This document shows, one piece after another, positions 1 to 11,944 of a stretch of DNA of 64,000 bases; the first letter of the stretch is position 1; each line of letters opens with the position of its first letter. A model generated the notes under the pieces. That model did not search any database and had not been told where the DNA came from. It was given only the letters and a program-made list of their open reading frames with translations. The position numbers and the translations under genes are program-made. The DNA is taken from NCBI RefSeq assembly GCF_001039355.2, contig NW_019775481.1, positions 36,002-100,001 on the forward strand, in the 5' to 3' direction. This stretch comes from Lingula anatina (Eukaryota; Brachiopoda; Lingulata; Lingulida; Lingulidae).

Positions 1-19
1 TTTTTTATTTCATGCTTTA

Positions 20-1240
20 TGTTTAATAGGCCAATTATAAAAATTATTTTTCCTTTTGGAGCAAGTTTGATAATATGCAGAGTAAAAGAAATACAATAGA
101 TAAAATTAAGAATTTGGTTTAGAGATCAAATTACTGCACTCGGATAAAAGCTGGTAAAAACCTTAAAAGTGATGATGTTGGATGAGAAGATATCTTCCAT
201 GATGTTAACAGTTCTTCTCTCCATTATGTCTTTAAAAATACCATCCAGCTTTTACAACGTTGGTTAGTTTATTTCTTCCAGATAGTAATTCCGTACGCCA
301 GGATACTTTCAATTGCACGCCTGTAAAAGTCGACTAAAATAATTCTGGGCAATATTTAAAAAAGTTTTTGCCGTGCGCCCTTTACACTCTTCGCGGTGTT
401 ATCTTTTCAATTCAATTTACCATTCAGGCATATGCCAAGTAGTTTAAACTCCTCTATCCTACTTTATCAATGCTTAGTGGTGCATCAACCTTCTAAAATC
501 TACTATAATAAATTGCTTTGGTTTTAGATACGTCCAAAATAAAGTCATTACTCTCGAGCTCGTACCACCTTACCACCGACTCAGATTCTCTACATGTACT
601 CTTGTCATTATTAGGAACTAGCCCCACAAGCGAAGTATCATCCGCAAATTTCACAAGAAAAGTCCCCTCGTTTACACTAGTACAATCATAGTAAAGACAA
701 GGTGAAAGGACGCATCCCTGTGGTGCACTGGTATTTAAAACTGTTGTTTTTGAGATAAAAGAGCCGGCTTTAACTGATTGTCTTCTATCTAAAAGAAAGT
801 CTAAAATCCAGTCACAAATAAAAAAATTGCAGCTTAAGATCGTTTAAAAGTTTCAAATAGTTGTTTTTTTTCTTTGCACAGTTGTGTTAAAAGCTGATAA
901 ATATAATATCTTTGCATAAATGTTTTAAATATCGAAGTGTTGTAGTACAGTGTGTAGGCACAGGTTAATCGCATCTTCAACATTTCTGTTAGATTGATAA
1001 GCGAATTTCAGTGGGTCCAAAGTTTTAGGCACAACTTCTTTAATAAAATTTAAAACTAGTTCAATTTTCTAAAATTTTCATGGTCACCGGAGTCAGAGCA
1101 ACAGGTCTAAGATCGTTTAAACTGATTGCTTGGGATGATTTTTGGTACCGGGATGATAGAGGCCGTCTTCCAGAGCAATGGTACTTTGTGAATTTGTAGA
1201 GACCAGTTGTAGAAGACAGTAAAAAGGTGCGCCAGTGTCT
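20..1240 (-). pseudogene. Degenerate CR1/L2-like non-LTR retrotransposon, 3' half
   Basis: Read on the minus strand, this stretch follows the sequence of the intact reverse-transcriptase element at 47160-48560 almost base for base. Shared parts include the 3' non-coding end (GCCAATTATAAAAATTATTT type), the region coding the FADD motif and the APQGCVLSP-like block. The frame is broken by many small indels and substitutions, so no long ORF remains. Similarity ends near 1240, which would be the 5' truncation point. The element may begin just outside the window at its 3' end. I see a dead copy of a family with at least three members here (also 17974-19160 and 47143-49235). Confidence 0.85.
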
Positions 1241-1474
1241 CAGTTGTCTTATTGGTGATAATCAACATAAAAACCTGAATAACCAATACCCGTTGGTTAT
1301 TACACTGTTGGATTTGTTGCTTTTGACTTTTGGAACAATTACTATAATGGGACCCACAGGAAATTCCCTTGTTTTTGCATATTTTATCAGTTAACTTTGC
1401 AGTTGAAGTTCGTTCTTAGTTCGTATCCCCCATCAAACGTGGTCTTAAAGACAGACATAGATAAAAAAAAATGT

Positions 1475-1795
1475 TAGGTACCCATGTGAAGTTTGTTGTT
1501 ACGGCAACTTGTTTTAGGTAAAGGTAATTTTTTCATTTTCTTTGTTCAATTTCCCCAAAAGATTTTTGGGCTTAGCCTTTCCATGGACATAACTCACCAC
1601 ACTAGGTCATTAGTATATTGCAAAGCCAAAGAATGCTAACAAGTGATAGGTACCCACATAATCCTGTTGCTATGGCAACTTGTATTTGGACAATTTTTTT
1701 TTTTCATTTTATAGAACAATTTCAAATTTGTCTTTGGAGGCAAAGCATTTTCATAGGCTGAAATCACCAGCTCAGACCATCAGTATATAGGAAAA
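1475..1795. repeat. Two diverged tandem units of about 165 bp
   Basis: Two blocks, 1475-1625 and 1648-1795, share the order GGTACCCA, GTTGYTAYGGCAACTTGT, a T-rich run, CAATTTC, an AAGC..TTTCCAT/TTTTCAT block and a ..CATCAGTATAT..-type end. They are clearly diverged. The rest of 1241-2240 is AT-rich sequence in which I see no gene. Confidence 0.55.
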
Positions 1796-2240
1796 CAATT
1801 TCATTGGCTCTAATTAAAAGTACTTTATTGATTGGGTTGTCCGGTAATGAATGAAAGACAATAGCTAAAAACTTGTTTCAAATGTATTAAAATCACTTAT
1901 TGCTGCTTTAATACTAATATTTTACATAAATTAATCTCATCTGACTACTAGCAATATCTTTTATCATATTTATTACATGTCATGAATTAACCTCACAAAA
2001 ATGTCAACCCTGTTTTGAATCACACAATCTGGAAGTCTGTGTGAGAATTGAGATCAAAGGTATTGTGGAATTTGAAACCTGAAATCACACATACAAATAA
2101 AAACTAAATAACAAGAAAATTTATACCTTGAAATCAAGTTATCAAATTTACAAACACAGAGAAACTGATCAAGGTCACCAAAAAGTGAATTTATTTATAA
2201 GTGATTTACAGAATTTGCTCTTCTTTGTATTTTACAGTAT

Positions 2241-2910
2241 CAGGGTCGTAGCCTCTGGGGGGCAGGGGGGGCAGCTGCTCCCCCTGGGATTTGAGGTGCA
2301 AAAGAAAAATACCTGAAAGAAGGTTTGAACCAAAGCATGCAGGTTTGTTAGCAGCTGACGCTCTTGTTCCTCACAATTTGGAGTCACTACAGCCACAGCA
2401 TATTAGTGATATCATGTCCTACTATGGAAAATTTCTTCATGAGGAAGACAACCTAGAAGTTGAAGTGGAAAGTGGAAACTGTTATTTAGTGATGTTCCTA
2501 AGGATATGCGGCCAAAGGATGCAGCAGCTGCTCTTATTTCCTGTGACCATGACTATTTTCCCTGCACTTCGTAGGAACTTTACAATCTTCCTTGCATTAC
2601 CAGTGGGCAGTGTTGCATGCGAAATATCATTTTGAGCCCTCAGTCGTCTGAAACTGTGGACACGCACAAGTATGGCAGAGGAACGCCTTAGCATATTGTT
2701 TCTCTTGCTTGTCCACAGCGGAAGAAACGTTATTCCTGATCCTGAGACAATCTACAAAATGAAGTCCAATTGGCATGTTGTGTTGAAAAAAATGACTGTA
2801 CTTATGGCAAAATAAACCCACAATTTCTGACTTCTGATTGAGCAATAAATAACAGTTAAAATGTGTCCGCTTACTGCCCCCCCTGGCATTTTGCTCAGGC
2901 TACGGCCCTG
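2241..2910 (+). mobile_element. Internally deleted hAT transposon, transposase 3' remnant
   Basis: The element is bounded by inverted repeats CAGGGTCGTAGCCT (2241) and AGGCTACGGCCCTG (ending 2910), which differ at one base, each followed inside by a G-rich or C-rich run. AGTAT lies just outside both ends; a full 8-bp hAT target duplication is not evident. Inside, three plus frames read in turn give a degraded transposase C-terminus. Recognisable pieces are KDAAAALISCDHDYFP, LPVGSVACE, then SRLKLWTRTSMAEERLS and IPDPETIYKMK. This is the hAT C-terminal dimerisation region of the type found in ZMYM1/P52rIPK-like proteins, broken by frameshifts. It is not coding today. Only about 670 bp remain, so most of the transposase is missing. 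Confidence 0.85.
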
Positions 2911-3392
2911 AGTATATTGTTTCATATAATTGTAACTGTACGTTTTCTGTGTTGTGCTTATAATAAATCTGTAAACACAGCAAAAAAAAAAAAAAGTTGT
3001 ATTACACCTTTCAGTTAGAATATTTTAATAAAAATTTAACTTGTACATCTTTCCATATGTAAAGATACATTTGTTCATCCGCATAAGGGCAACACAAATA
3101 CCAATTACAGAATGGTATTGCACCAACTTTATTATTATTGTTATAAAAATTATATTATTTTGCGCAAAGTCATGATAATCTACATACAAGGAAAGAAATA
3201 AATTGAACTGAACTGAAATTTAATTGAAATATATAATAATTATGTACATATACTATAAATACAACACTATCAGAGAGGCAAAATAATATCATGTACTACT
3301 GATAAAAAATAATCAATGATATTCTCAATAGAAGGATGTCTATAGCTAACTCTCATGTGGCCATTGAATTTGGCCTTAAAGTTTTCATATGA
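2911..3392. other. AT-rich spacer without a recognised gene
   Basis: It holds an A-run at 2982-2995 and general AT-rich sequence. I see no ORF or structure with support. Confidence 0.5.
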
Positions 3393-3618
3393 AGACTCCG
3401 TTCACATGAAAAATCTATTTTCTAAAAATCTATTTTCTATTCACGGTATCTTGTGATCACTCCGAGCGCAGCCGAGAATTAATTACAGCTTTGGAAGTAT
3501 CTGGCTCGCGCTGCCAGTAATTACGCTGTGGGGTATTCAGGGCACAGACCGTGATCACAAGATACCGCGAATAGAGTATAGATTTTTAGAAAATAGATTT
3601 TTCATGTGAATGAAGCCT
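3393..3618. mobile_element. Fold-back MITE with about 62-bp inverted arms
   Basis: The left arm (about 3396-3460) runs from TTCACATGAAAAATCTATTT to GGTATCTTGTGATCAC. The right arm (about 3550-3616) is its near-perfect reverse complement, starting GTGATCACAAGATACC. The loop is about 90 bp. There is no coding capacity, which fits a non-autonomous DNA element. It ends exactly where the duplicated block begins. Confidence 0.75.
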
Positions 3619-6378
3619 AATTATCTCTGTTGGCTAAGAAACCTACAGTCCTCAATGATGGAGGTTAATGTTCAATAGTAAGACACTGACTTTAATACAA
3701 ATGGAGTATTAGGTTGTGTGAAAGCATAACCTGAATGAAACTTTAAAACTGACACAATATAAGAAAAAGCCCAATGGCAAGTATGCACTTAAAAAAGATC
3801 TGACTGCAAAAAAAAATGCACTTTGTCCTTGTATATGTACAGCTTACAAAAAGGCAGGTTGTCAGAAAATCCTGACACTACACTTTGCAATTTATCGATT
3901 TAGTCACATATGACAACATACTTTACCATGTGTCTCAAGTCAAAGGATTTGGCATTATGTGTGACACGCATTAATTTCTCTACACAAAGGCATGAAGTCT
4001 GCAAGAGCCTGCTGCATAGAGATTAACCTGATCTCCTTTGCTATTTTGTTGATTGGTCCTTCTGGTATTTAGTTCCTGTGCATTCTGTAACAGTCACTGT
4101 CGCTTTGTGCGTTTTCACCTGTTCCGCACAAAAGTTCATCATTAATGTATTATGTACATGTATGTATTGACAACGATAACTCCAAAATTGCTCAATTCAT
4201 GTGACCTTTCTGTAAGCTATCCAGAAAACTCTTCAGGAGCCAATTTGATCCAAAATGGCTAGTATCTATAATGACCTTGCGGTGTCCACATATAGTGAGG
4301 TAACAGGAAGCCTCATCCAACAGGACTTGTAATAATCCATCCTTAGCATCTGCTACACATTGCATATGAAGAGTTGTTATCCCTTTAACTGCCATGTAGT
4401 CTGGCTGTGACAATGATGCGGTGTGATGGAAAATGACATCGCTTTACTATAGTCCACTGACTTAATGGCTTTTTCACAGCAAACAATTTTGATTTAAAAG
4501 TAATATCCAGTTAGTTGGACTGGTTGGTGTAATATTGGCATTGCTCATGATACCATCATGTTATATCTCATTAAACTTGTCTGTCAGCTCACTCTTCATC
4601 AGAATAGGTACAGAGGTACATGTAAGTGATTCTGTAAAGGTGTTACACTCTCCTCGTCCTCAATGCAATCTGTGCCAATGTGCCCTACATGTTGGCCTTC
4701 AAATGCATCAATTACTGTTACTTTTTTTTGTGCAAGTTCAGTATCAATTTACATGGTTGTTCACTACAGCATCAGAGAATTAAATCGGGTTCAGCCTGTC
4801 ACTTGCACTGTCTGACAGTAGAGAAACTGGTGCATTATCCTCAACCTCAAAGTGAAAAAGTTACAGTTCATTGATGACATGTGCCATGCATGTGAACGTA
4901 GCCCAATGGTTGCACGGCCAATTTTGCAGGATATCTCCTTTCAATCAGCTAAAGCACACACGTATCACTCCCACTAGTTCTGCAATTACAAAGAAATATA
5001 AGTCTATAAGTCCTTTTTTATAATATTGTATTATAATTACCAGGTTGGGTGTGACTTCAGCAAAAAAACTGCAATACAATAGTACATGAATCTGATTTGG
5101 TCAATACTACAGACTTTCCCAGAGTGCCTTTATACAAAAATTACCATTAATTTTAAAAGTATCATGATTGGGGAAAGAAAAGATATCCTTCCATGATGCC
5201 CGCACCAGAAACCTGTACTTAATTCAAACTTCGGTGAGCAGGAGTTTATTGTGTATTAAAACATGATAGTGCTGAAAAACATTTCCCAATCTTGAAAATC
5301 ATTACACTTTTAGACAAGGCAACACTGCCATTGGCATTGCGTTAGCTGAGACAGCCTGTCACAATGCTTTCTCTCACCACAGCCCCGTGTTAGCCAAGAC
5401 AACATGTCACAATGCTTTCCACACTTACAACTTTTGGCATTAATTGGCTTCTGCCTTCCATAAAATAAAAATGATGCTGTAAGAGTTCATAATCGGTTAA
5501 CGTGACTAGTATCTTCTATAGAAGCTACAGTACACTTCCACCCTGCTTAGGAACCTTTACGGTACCGCGAAAATAAAGCGGACATATTGAGCTAGATTTT
5601 GTTGAAATATTTGGCTCGGATACGTATTTTCTTCTTGATTGAATATCATGCTCAAATATGCCAAATATAATTAATTTTAAAATAAGCTACAATATATTAA
5701 GGCATATCTGCATTATTATTAAACAATTAAACACTAACATTTGACGTATCAAAACTTCGAAACAATATTCCATTTGTCAGACTTGGAAGGGCTAGAGCGG
5801 GAAGAGCAGACGTCTCTGCAGTGTAGACATTACACGTGCATGAACGATGGCAACCAGTGCAGCGGTCGTATACCAGTGTTCAAAGTGTCGCACAATTATT
5901 GGTGACAAGTCTTCTTGGCTTGGAGTGGACGTGGGTCTTTGGACAATGTTACTGAACCGTAAGTTAACTTTGCTATCTCCATCTTTATTCATCAATCATT
6001 TAATTTTGTGGCCGAGCAACAGTGGTTATTAATTCATTTAATTCTTCATAACACTTACTATTAAATCAAAGCCTCTCACCATGTTATGTCTGTGATTGAA
6101 ACTTTTAAAAAATGGGGAGGGGGGCTCCTTGCACTTATATTTATTATTTCAAGTGTAAAATAGACAAAAAGTCCGTATAATCAATCTACGCAAAAGAACA
6201 TCTGTTGTTAGGAGTTGAACCCCTTTTGGTTAATAAAAGAAGCTTCAGATAGTGATTTTTTTTACATTTTCTTATCTTTCCAGCAACGACAATTGTCAAA
6301 CAAAAAGTGAGCATAGGTAAAAAACTAGTTACTTCAACAGAAGGCCTAGATGTTGGAAGGTGGGCAAATATTAATTTA
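3619..6378. repeat. Duplicated block 1, copy A (ends at single N)
   Basis: This 2760-bp stretch is repeated as 6381-9143 with scattered SNPs and small indels; the most diverged part is about 5600-5760 against 8360-8510. Copy A stops at the N at 6379 in the middle of MIS18 intron 2. Copy B restarts two bases later with the beginning of the block. It holds the same MIS18 first two exons. The junction at an N suggests unmerged contig ends or two haplotypes rather than a true tandem duplication. Confidence 0.9.
5847..6359 (+). pseudogene. Extra copy of MIS18-family exons 1 and 2 (likely assembly duplicate)
   Basis: Exon 1 (5847-5958) and exon 2 (6284-6359) are repeats of the MIS18 exons at 8612-8723 and 9049-9124, with the same splice sites (GTAAGT donor, TTTCCAG acceptor, GTGGGC donor) and an unbroken frame. 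Nothing from exon 3 onward follows before the N at 6379, so this copy cannot encode the protein alone. In a real allele it would join to the single downstream set of exons. It is most likely the other haplotype of the first half of the gene, not a pseudogene in the biological sense. Confidence 0.8.
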
Positions 6379-6380
6379 NC

Positions 6381-9143
6381 AATTATCTCTGTTGGCTAAG
6401 AAACCTACAGTCCTCAATAATGGAGGTTAATGTTCAATAGTAAGACACTGACTTTAATACAAATGGAGTATTAGGTTGTGTGAAAGCATAACCTGAATGA
6501 AACTTTAAAACTGACACAATATAAGAAAAAGCCCAATGGCAAGTATGCACTTAAAAAAGATCTGACTGCAAAAAAAAAATGCACTTTGTCCTTGTATATG
6601 TACAGCTTACAAAAAGGCAGGTTGTCAGAAAATCCTGACACTACACTTTGCAATTTATCGATTTAGTCACATATGACAACATACTTTACCATGTGTCTCA
6701 AATCAAAGGATTTGGCATTATGTGTGACACGCATTAATTTCTCTACACAAAGGAATGAAGTCTGCAAGAGCCTGCTGCATAGAGATTAACCTGATCTCCT
6801 TTGCTTTTTTGTTGATTGGTCCTTCTGGTATTTAGTTCCTGTGCTCTCTGTAACAGTCACTGTCGCTTTGTGCGTTTTCACCTGTTCCGCACAAAAGTTC
6901 ATCATTAATGTATTATGTACATGTATGTATTGACAACGATAACTCCAAAATTGCTCAATTCATGTGACCTTTCTGTAAGATATCCAGAAAACTCTTCAGG
7001 AGCCAATTTGATTCAAAATGGCTAGTATCTATAATGACCTTGCGGTGTCCACATATAGTGAGGTAACAGGAAGCCTCATCCAACAGGACTTGTAATAATC
7101 CATCCTTAGCATCTGCTACACATTGCATATGAAGAGTTGTTATCCCTTTAACTGCCATGTAGTCTGGCTATGACAATGATGCGGTGTGATGGAAAATGAC
7201 ATCGCTTTACTATAGTCCACTGACTTAATGGCTTTTTCACAGCAAACAATTTTGATTTAAAAGTAATATCCAGTTAGTTGGACTGGTTGGTGTAATATTG
7301 GCATTGCTCATAATACCATCATGTTATATCTCATTAAACTTGTCTGTCAGCTCACTCTTCATCAGAATAGGTACAGGGGTACATGTAAGTGATTCTGTAA
7401 AGGTGTTACACTCTCCTCATCCTCAATGCAATCTGTGCCAATGTGCCCTACATGTTGGCCTTCAAATGCATCAATTACTGTTACTGTTTTTTGTGCAAGT
7501 TCAGTATCAATTTACATGGTTGTTCACTACAGCATCAGAGAATTAAATCGGGTTCAGCCTGTCACTTGCACTGTCTGACAGTAGAGAAACTGGTGCATTA
7601 TCCTCAACCTCAAAGTGAAAAAGTTACAGTTCATTGATGACATGTGCCATGCATGTGAACGTAGCCCAATGGTTGCACGGCCAATTTTGCAGGATATCTC
7701 CTTTCAATCAGCTAAAGCACACACGTATCACTCCCACTAGTTCTGCAATTACAAAGAAATATAAGTCTATAAGTCCTTTTTTATAATATTGTATTATAAT
7801 TACCAGGTTGGGTGTGACTTCAGCAAAAAAACTGCAATATAATAGTACATGAATCTGATTTGGTCAATACTACAGACTCTCCCAGAGTGCCTTTATACAA
7901 AAAATACCATTAATTTTTAAAGTATCATGATTGGGGAAAGAAAAGATATCCTTCCATGATGCCCGCACCAGAAACCTGTACTTAATTCAAACTTCGGTGA
8001 GCAGGAGTTTATTGTGTATTAAAACATGATAGTGCTGAAAAACATTTCCAAATCTTGAAAATCATTACACTTTTAGACAAGGCAACGCTGCCATTGGCAT
8101 TGCGTTAGCTGAGACAGCCTGTCACAATGCTTTCTCTCACCACAGCCCCGTGTTAGCCAAGACAACATGTCACAATGCTTTCCACACTTACAACTTTTGG
8201 CATTAATTGGCTTCTGCCTTCCATAAAATAAAAATGATGCTGTAAGAGTTCATAATCGGTTAACGTGACTAGTATCTTCTATAGAAGCTACAGTACACTT
8301 CCACCCTGCTTAGGAACCTTTACGGTACCGCGAAAATAAAGCAGACATATTGAGTTAGATTGTTGTTGAAATATTTGGCTCGGATACGTATTTTCTTCTT
8401 GATTGAATATCATGCTCAAAGCTGCCGAATATAAATAATTTAAAAAAAAAGCTACACTATATTAAGGCATAACTCTATTATTATTAAACAAATTTTCACT
8501 ATTATTTGACGTATCAAAACTTCGAAACTATATTCCATTTGTCAGACTTGGAAGGGCGAGAGCGGGAAGAGCAGACGTCTCTGCAGTGTAGACATTACAC
8601 GTGCATGAACGATGGCAACCAGTGCAGCGGTCGTATACCAGTGTTCAAAGTGTCGCATAATTATTGGTGACAAGTCCTCTTGGCTTGGAGTGGACGTGGG
8701 TCTTTGGACAATGTTACTGAACCGTAAGTTAACTTTGCTATCCCCATCTTTATTCATCAATCATTTAATTTTGTGACCGAGCAACAGTGGTTATTAATTC
8801 ATTTAATTCTTCATAACACTTACTATTAAATCAAAGCCTCTCACCATGTTATTTCTGTGATTGAAACTTTTAAAAAATGGGGAGGGGGGCTCCTTGCACT
8901 TATATTTATTATTTCAAGTGTAAAATAGACAAAAAGTCCGTATAATCAATCTACGCAAAAGAACATCTGTTGTTAGGAGTTGAACCCCTTTTGGTTAATA
9001 AAAGAAGCTTCAGATAGTGATTTTTTTTACATTTTCTTATCTTTCCAGCAACGACAATTGTCAAACAAAAAGTGAGCATAGGTAAAAAACTAGTTACTTC
9101 AACAGAAGGCCTAGATGTTGGAAGGTGGGCAAATATTAATTTA
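6381..9143. repeat. Duplicated block 1, copy B
   Basis: Second copy of 3619-6378, continuous on the right with the rest of the MIS18 gene. Both copies contain a short minus-strand ORF (6955-7158 here) that I do not recognise. Confidence 0.9.
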
Positions 9144-10559
9144 GTTTGCAATGATTTATTGCTGTTGTCTATTTATTTAAAGAAAGGGAATCTTCATACG
9201 TAGTAACTTTCTTATTTTGTGCCGAGACATAATTCAGAATCTTTAATAGAGACGGTGTAGATACGAGTGCTCTACCGCCTGAGCTATCTGGCAGGTTCTA
9301 CCCTGAGTCTGGGCTATCTGGCAGGTTCTACCCTGAGTCTGGCACTACAGCACATATGTTTTTGTTAATTCGTTTTTTTGCAATCTAACAATCATTCCAC
9401 ATGCACTGTATTTTCAGCACATTTGTCTGGCTGAAATGTTCACATTGCAGTCGAATTCTTGGTAAGAAGTATCATTCAACATCCAGAAGGTTGGATAGGC
9501 ATCGTGGAACATTAACTTTGTCTTTGGACAGACTTGAGAGGTAAGGAGATCTTTTTAAAGAGGCATAATTTTATATGAGGCTATGTGTCATATTGTTGTT
9601 GTGAAACTTGAATGGTGTGTGAAATAATTATATAATATTTATCACTGTAAGATGTGAGCATGTTTGGATTATTTTTTATGGTAGTTATTAAAGGTTTACT
9701 ATTTTTATTTTATTGCATGTATTTTGGTAATGTGTGCCAAATGTTTTTTTTTTTTTTTACTTTTATTTCAAATTTGGCGAGTTTAAAAAGGCAAACATAG
9801 GTCCCTATGATCAGACTTGTTGTAAGTATTGTTGCTGTGTCTTCTGCTGATAGGTATATGAACATTTGCCAGTTTTGTTGTCTAGCCATTTCTTAATTTC
9901 TGCAGGTTGACTGCTTGTTTGCAGCTGACTATCTTTGTTTCATTTTTTGAGGATATGAAAGTGATATGTTTAGTATGATTATTACATAATCTTGAATCAA
10001 AAGTGCTTAAACTTATGTCACTGTCTATAGATTTTTTGTTGACCTTAATTTTTGGTAAAATAGCTTAACAATGCTCGGTTGATTTTAATAAATTTAACCA
10101 GGAAGCTGAGTTAAGTCAGTTTTTTAGTCAGTGGAAACAGTTTATTTGTACTGACTAAGAAATTTTTTGCATGACTGCTCCTTGTCATGAATGCATGACT
10201 GATATTTGCTTTCTCAGCCTGTTTTAAAACAATTGGACCTAATAATAATAATATGGACCAATTGAGTGGAACGATCTCCCTATTTATTGAAAAACAATAG
10301 AGTCTGAGGACAATTTTAAAAAAGAATTAAAAACTTATATCTTCAAAAAGTTTTATAATTGATTTGACTGGCTGTTATCTTTTACACTGTACAATTTATT
10401 TTTAATATTTTATCAATTCAATTACATTTTAGTTCACATCTTTAGTTCATATCTTATTATTTTAACTACCATTTCATTTATTTTAGTCATCTGATTCTGT
10501 TCATTTTACCCATGTAAAGTCTACTGAACATTTTATATTGATTTTAGACTATAAATGAA

Positions 10560-10593
<34 letters not shown>

Positions 10594-11944
10594 GTCATAA
10601 TGAAACCCTCAACTTGTTCACTACAAATAATGTCATGCAGCCCAAAAATATAAAACATGGCTAACTGTTATCATGTGTGTGGCTTGTCCTGTGGAAATTA
10701 ACTGGACATAAAAGCACGTACCCAGGAGCGATACCTAGGTGTGTGATGTGACATGAAGTGGATTCTGTATAGAGGTCATGTTAGAGCGGTGTGCAGTGAT
10801 TGAGGTACAAAGAAAATGATCTGATCCTCTTTTTCAAGTTAACTGTTAAGTCATTATGTTTTAATAATATATATTTTTTAAAAATTAGTTATGAACTGGG
10901 CAGTAGCCAGGCTATTGCTGAAAGTCGCTGGGATGACCCGCCATTATCCTCCTACAACCAGCTAATGGAACAGATCCTTAAGGTCAGTGTTCAGCTTTAT
11001 AAAAAGTTGTTCTTTTTTAATTAAAATTACATGTACTTTACTATACTCTGCTGTTGGTTTTTAGTAGTCTGTGTAGTCAGTTCAGTTGACATTAGATATC
11101 AAGTTATATTTAAATACAAGGCATTTTGTTTTCTATTGTTTCAGGCCCATAGCCATTAATTTCAGTTTTTTTTTTTTTTTTTCCAAGGGACCATTTAGAT
11201 CAAGAAGAGCCTAGTTCTAGCTAGGCCACGACCTAAATATGGTAGACCTACATGAAAGGAAGACCGCTTAATCCTGTAATGGTCTCTCCACCTCTCACAC
11301 GCCCCCCTACCGGTGAATTGAGCCAAGATTAAATTACTGTGTCCCTGCAGGGACCACGCATAGGGAGGAGTGTGAGTGGCGGAGAGACCATTACAGGATT
11401 AAGCAGTCTTCCTTTCATGTAGTTCCAACATATTTAGGTTACAGCCTAGCTAGCACTCGGCTCTTCTTGATCTGAATGGTCCCTAAGTGGTCTTTTTAAT
11501 ACTGCGAAGCCTAAATGCGCCTAGATCAAATTTTTGCCCAGAGCAGACCTACTCCCAGTAAAAAAAAGCCAGTTGAATCAAACCCTCAGAATCCCCGTCT
11601 ATGAGCCTGCGTTACAAATGATTTGAAATATATATATATTAGAACAGATGTCTTCCAGTGTGTGTGTGTGTGTTATGTACCGGTAGTTCTGACTGGTGAA
11701 ATGAATACACATTAAAAAATTTTGTTTGCTGTTCATGTAAATATTTCTTGTTATACTGTTATAATTGGTTTCATTTCAGATGAAGGTTCTTCTTGTTACC
11801 CTCAATCAGAGAGTCTGCTACTTGGAATCACTGCTCCCTCCTGACCCTGCTCAGCCCTCCCAACTGCCAAGTAATGCTGCAGCAGTGGCTCCATCTGGTG
11901 GGACAAACAGCTCTACAGCAGTGGCTCCATCTGATGGGACATAA
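8612..11944 (+). CDS. MIS18A: MIS18-family centromere protein (MIS18A/OIP5-like)
   Basis: Five coding exons with consistent phases: 8612-8723, 9049-9124, 9418-9540, 10889-10982 and 11780-11944, giving 189 aa. The Mis18 (Yippee-like) zinc domain is complete. It has a first CxxC in YQCSKC near residue 11, a second in LKCSHC near residue 70, and then the family hallmark LSLDRLESYELGSSQ, which matches the LS(V/L)xxIESYxLGSS stretch of vertebrate MIS18A. A helical C-terminal tail (NQLMEQILKMKVLLVTLNQRV) fits the coiled coil used to form the Mis18 complex. The tail is shorter than in human (about 230 aa) and ends with two PSGGT/PSDGT-like repeats. In vertebrates the complex licenses centromeres for CENP-A loading. 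I cannot say whether this is MIS18A, OIP5 or the single ancestral form. AATAAA at about 11971 could serve polyadenylation. Confidence 0.9.
9250..9346 (-). repeat. tRNA-related A-box fragment with a 30-bp tandem repeat
   Basis: On the minus strand, 9250-9296 reads GCCAGATAGCTCAGGCGGTA followed by GAGCA. This is the acceptor/D-arm and Pol III A-box part of a tRNA such as tRNA-Lys. No B box or matching anticodon and T arms follow, so it is not a tRNA gene. It is best read as the head of a tRNA-derived SINE or a truncated tRNA relic. A unit of about 30 bp (GGCTATCTGGCAGGTTCTAC...) is then repeated in tandem to 9346. It lies in MIS18 intron 2. Confidence 0.4.
10250..10596 (+). mobile_element. 3' tail of a non-LTR retrotransposon with (ATT)n end
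   Basis: One plus frame reads IEWNDLPIY, then a stop, then KTIESEDNFKKELKTYIF and KKFYN-stop. This is the typical C-terminal end of a LINE ORF2 (WNxLP...FKxxLKTYLF). About 200 bp of non-coding sequence follows and then (ATT)n at 10559-10596, as at a LINE 3' end. It sits in MIS18 intron 3 in the sense direction. Confidence 0.6.
11186..11484. mobile_element. Fold-back MITE with arms of about 115 bp
   Basis: The left arm (from 11187, GGGACCATTTAGATCAAGAA) and right arm (ending about 11484, TTCTTGATCTGAATGGTCCC) are inverted copies over about 115 bp, including CTTAATCCTGTAATGGTCTC and its complement. A short loop lies between them. It is non-coding and sits in MIS18 intron 4. Confidence 0.8.
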
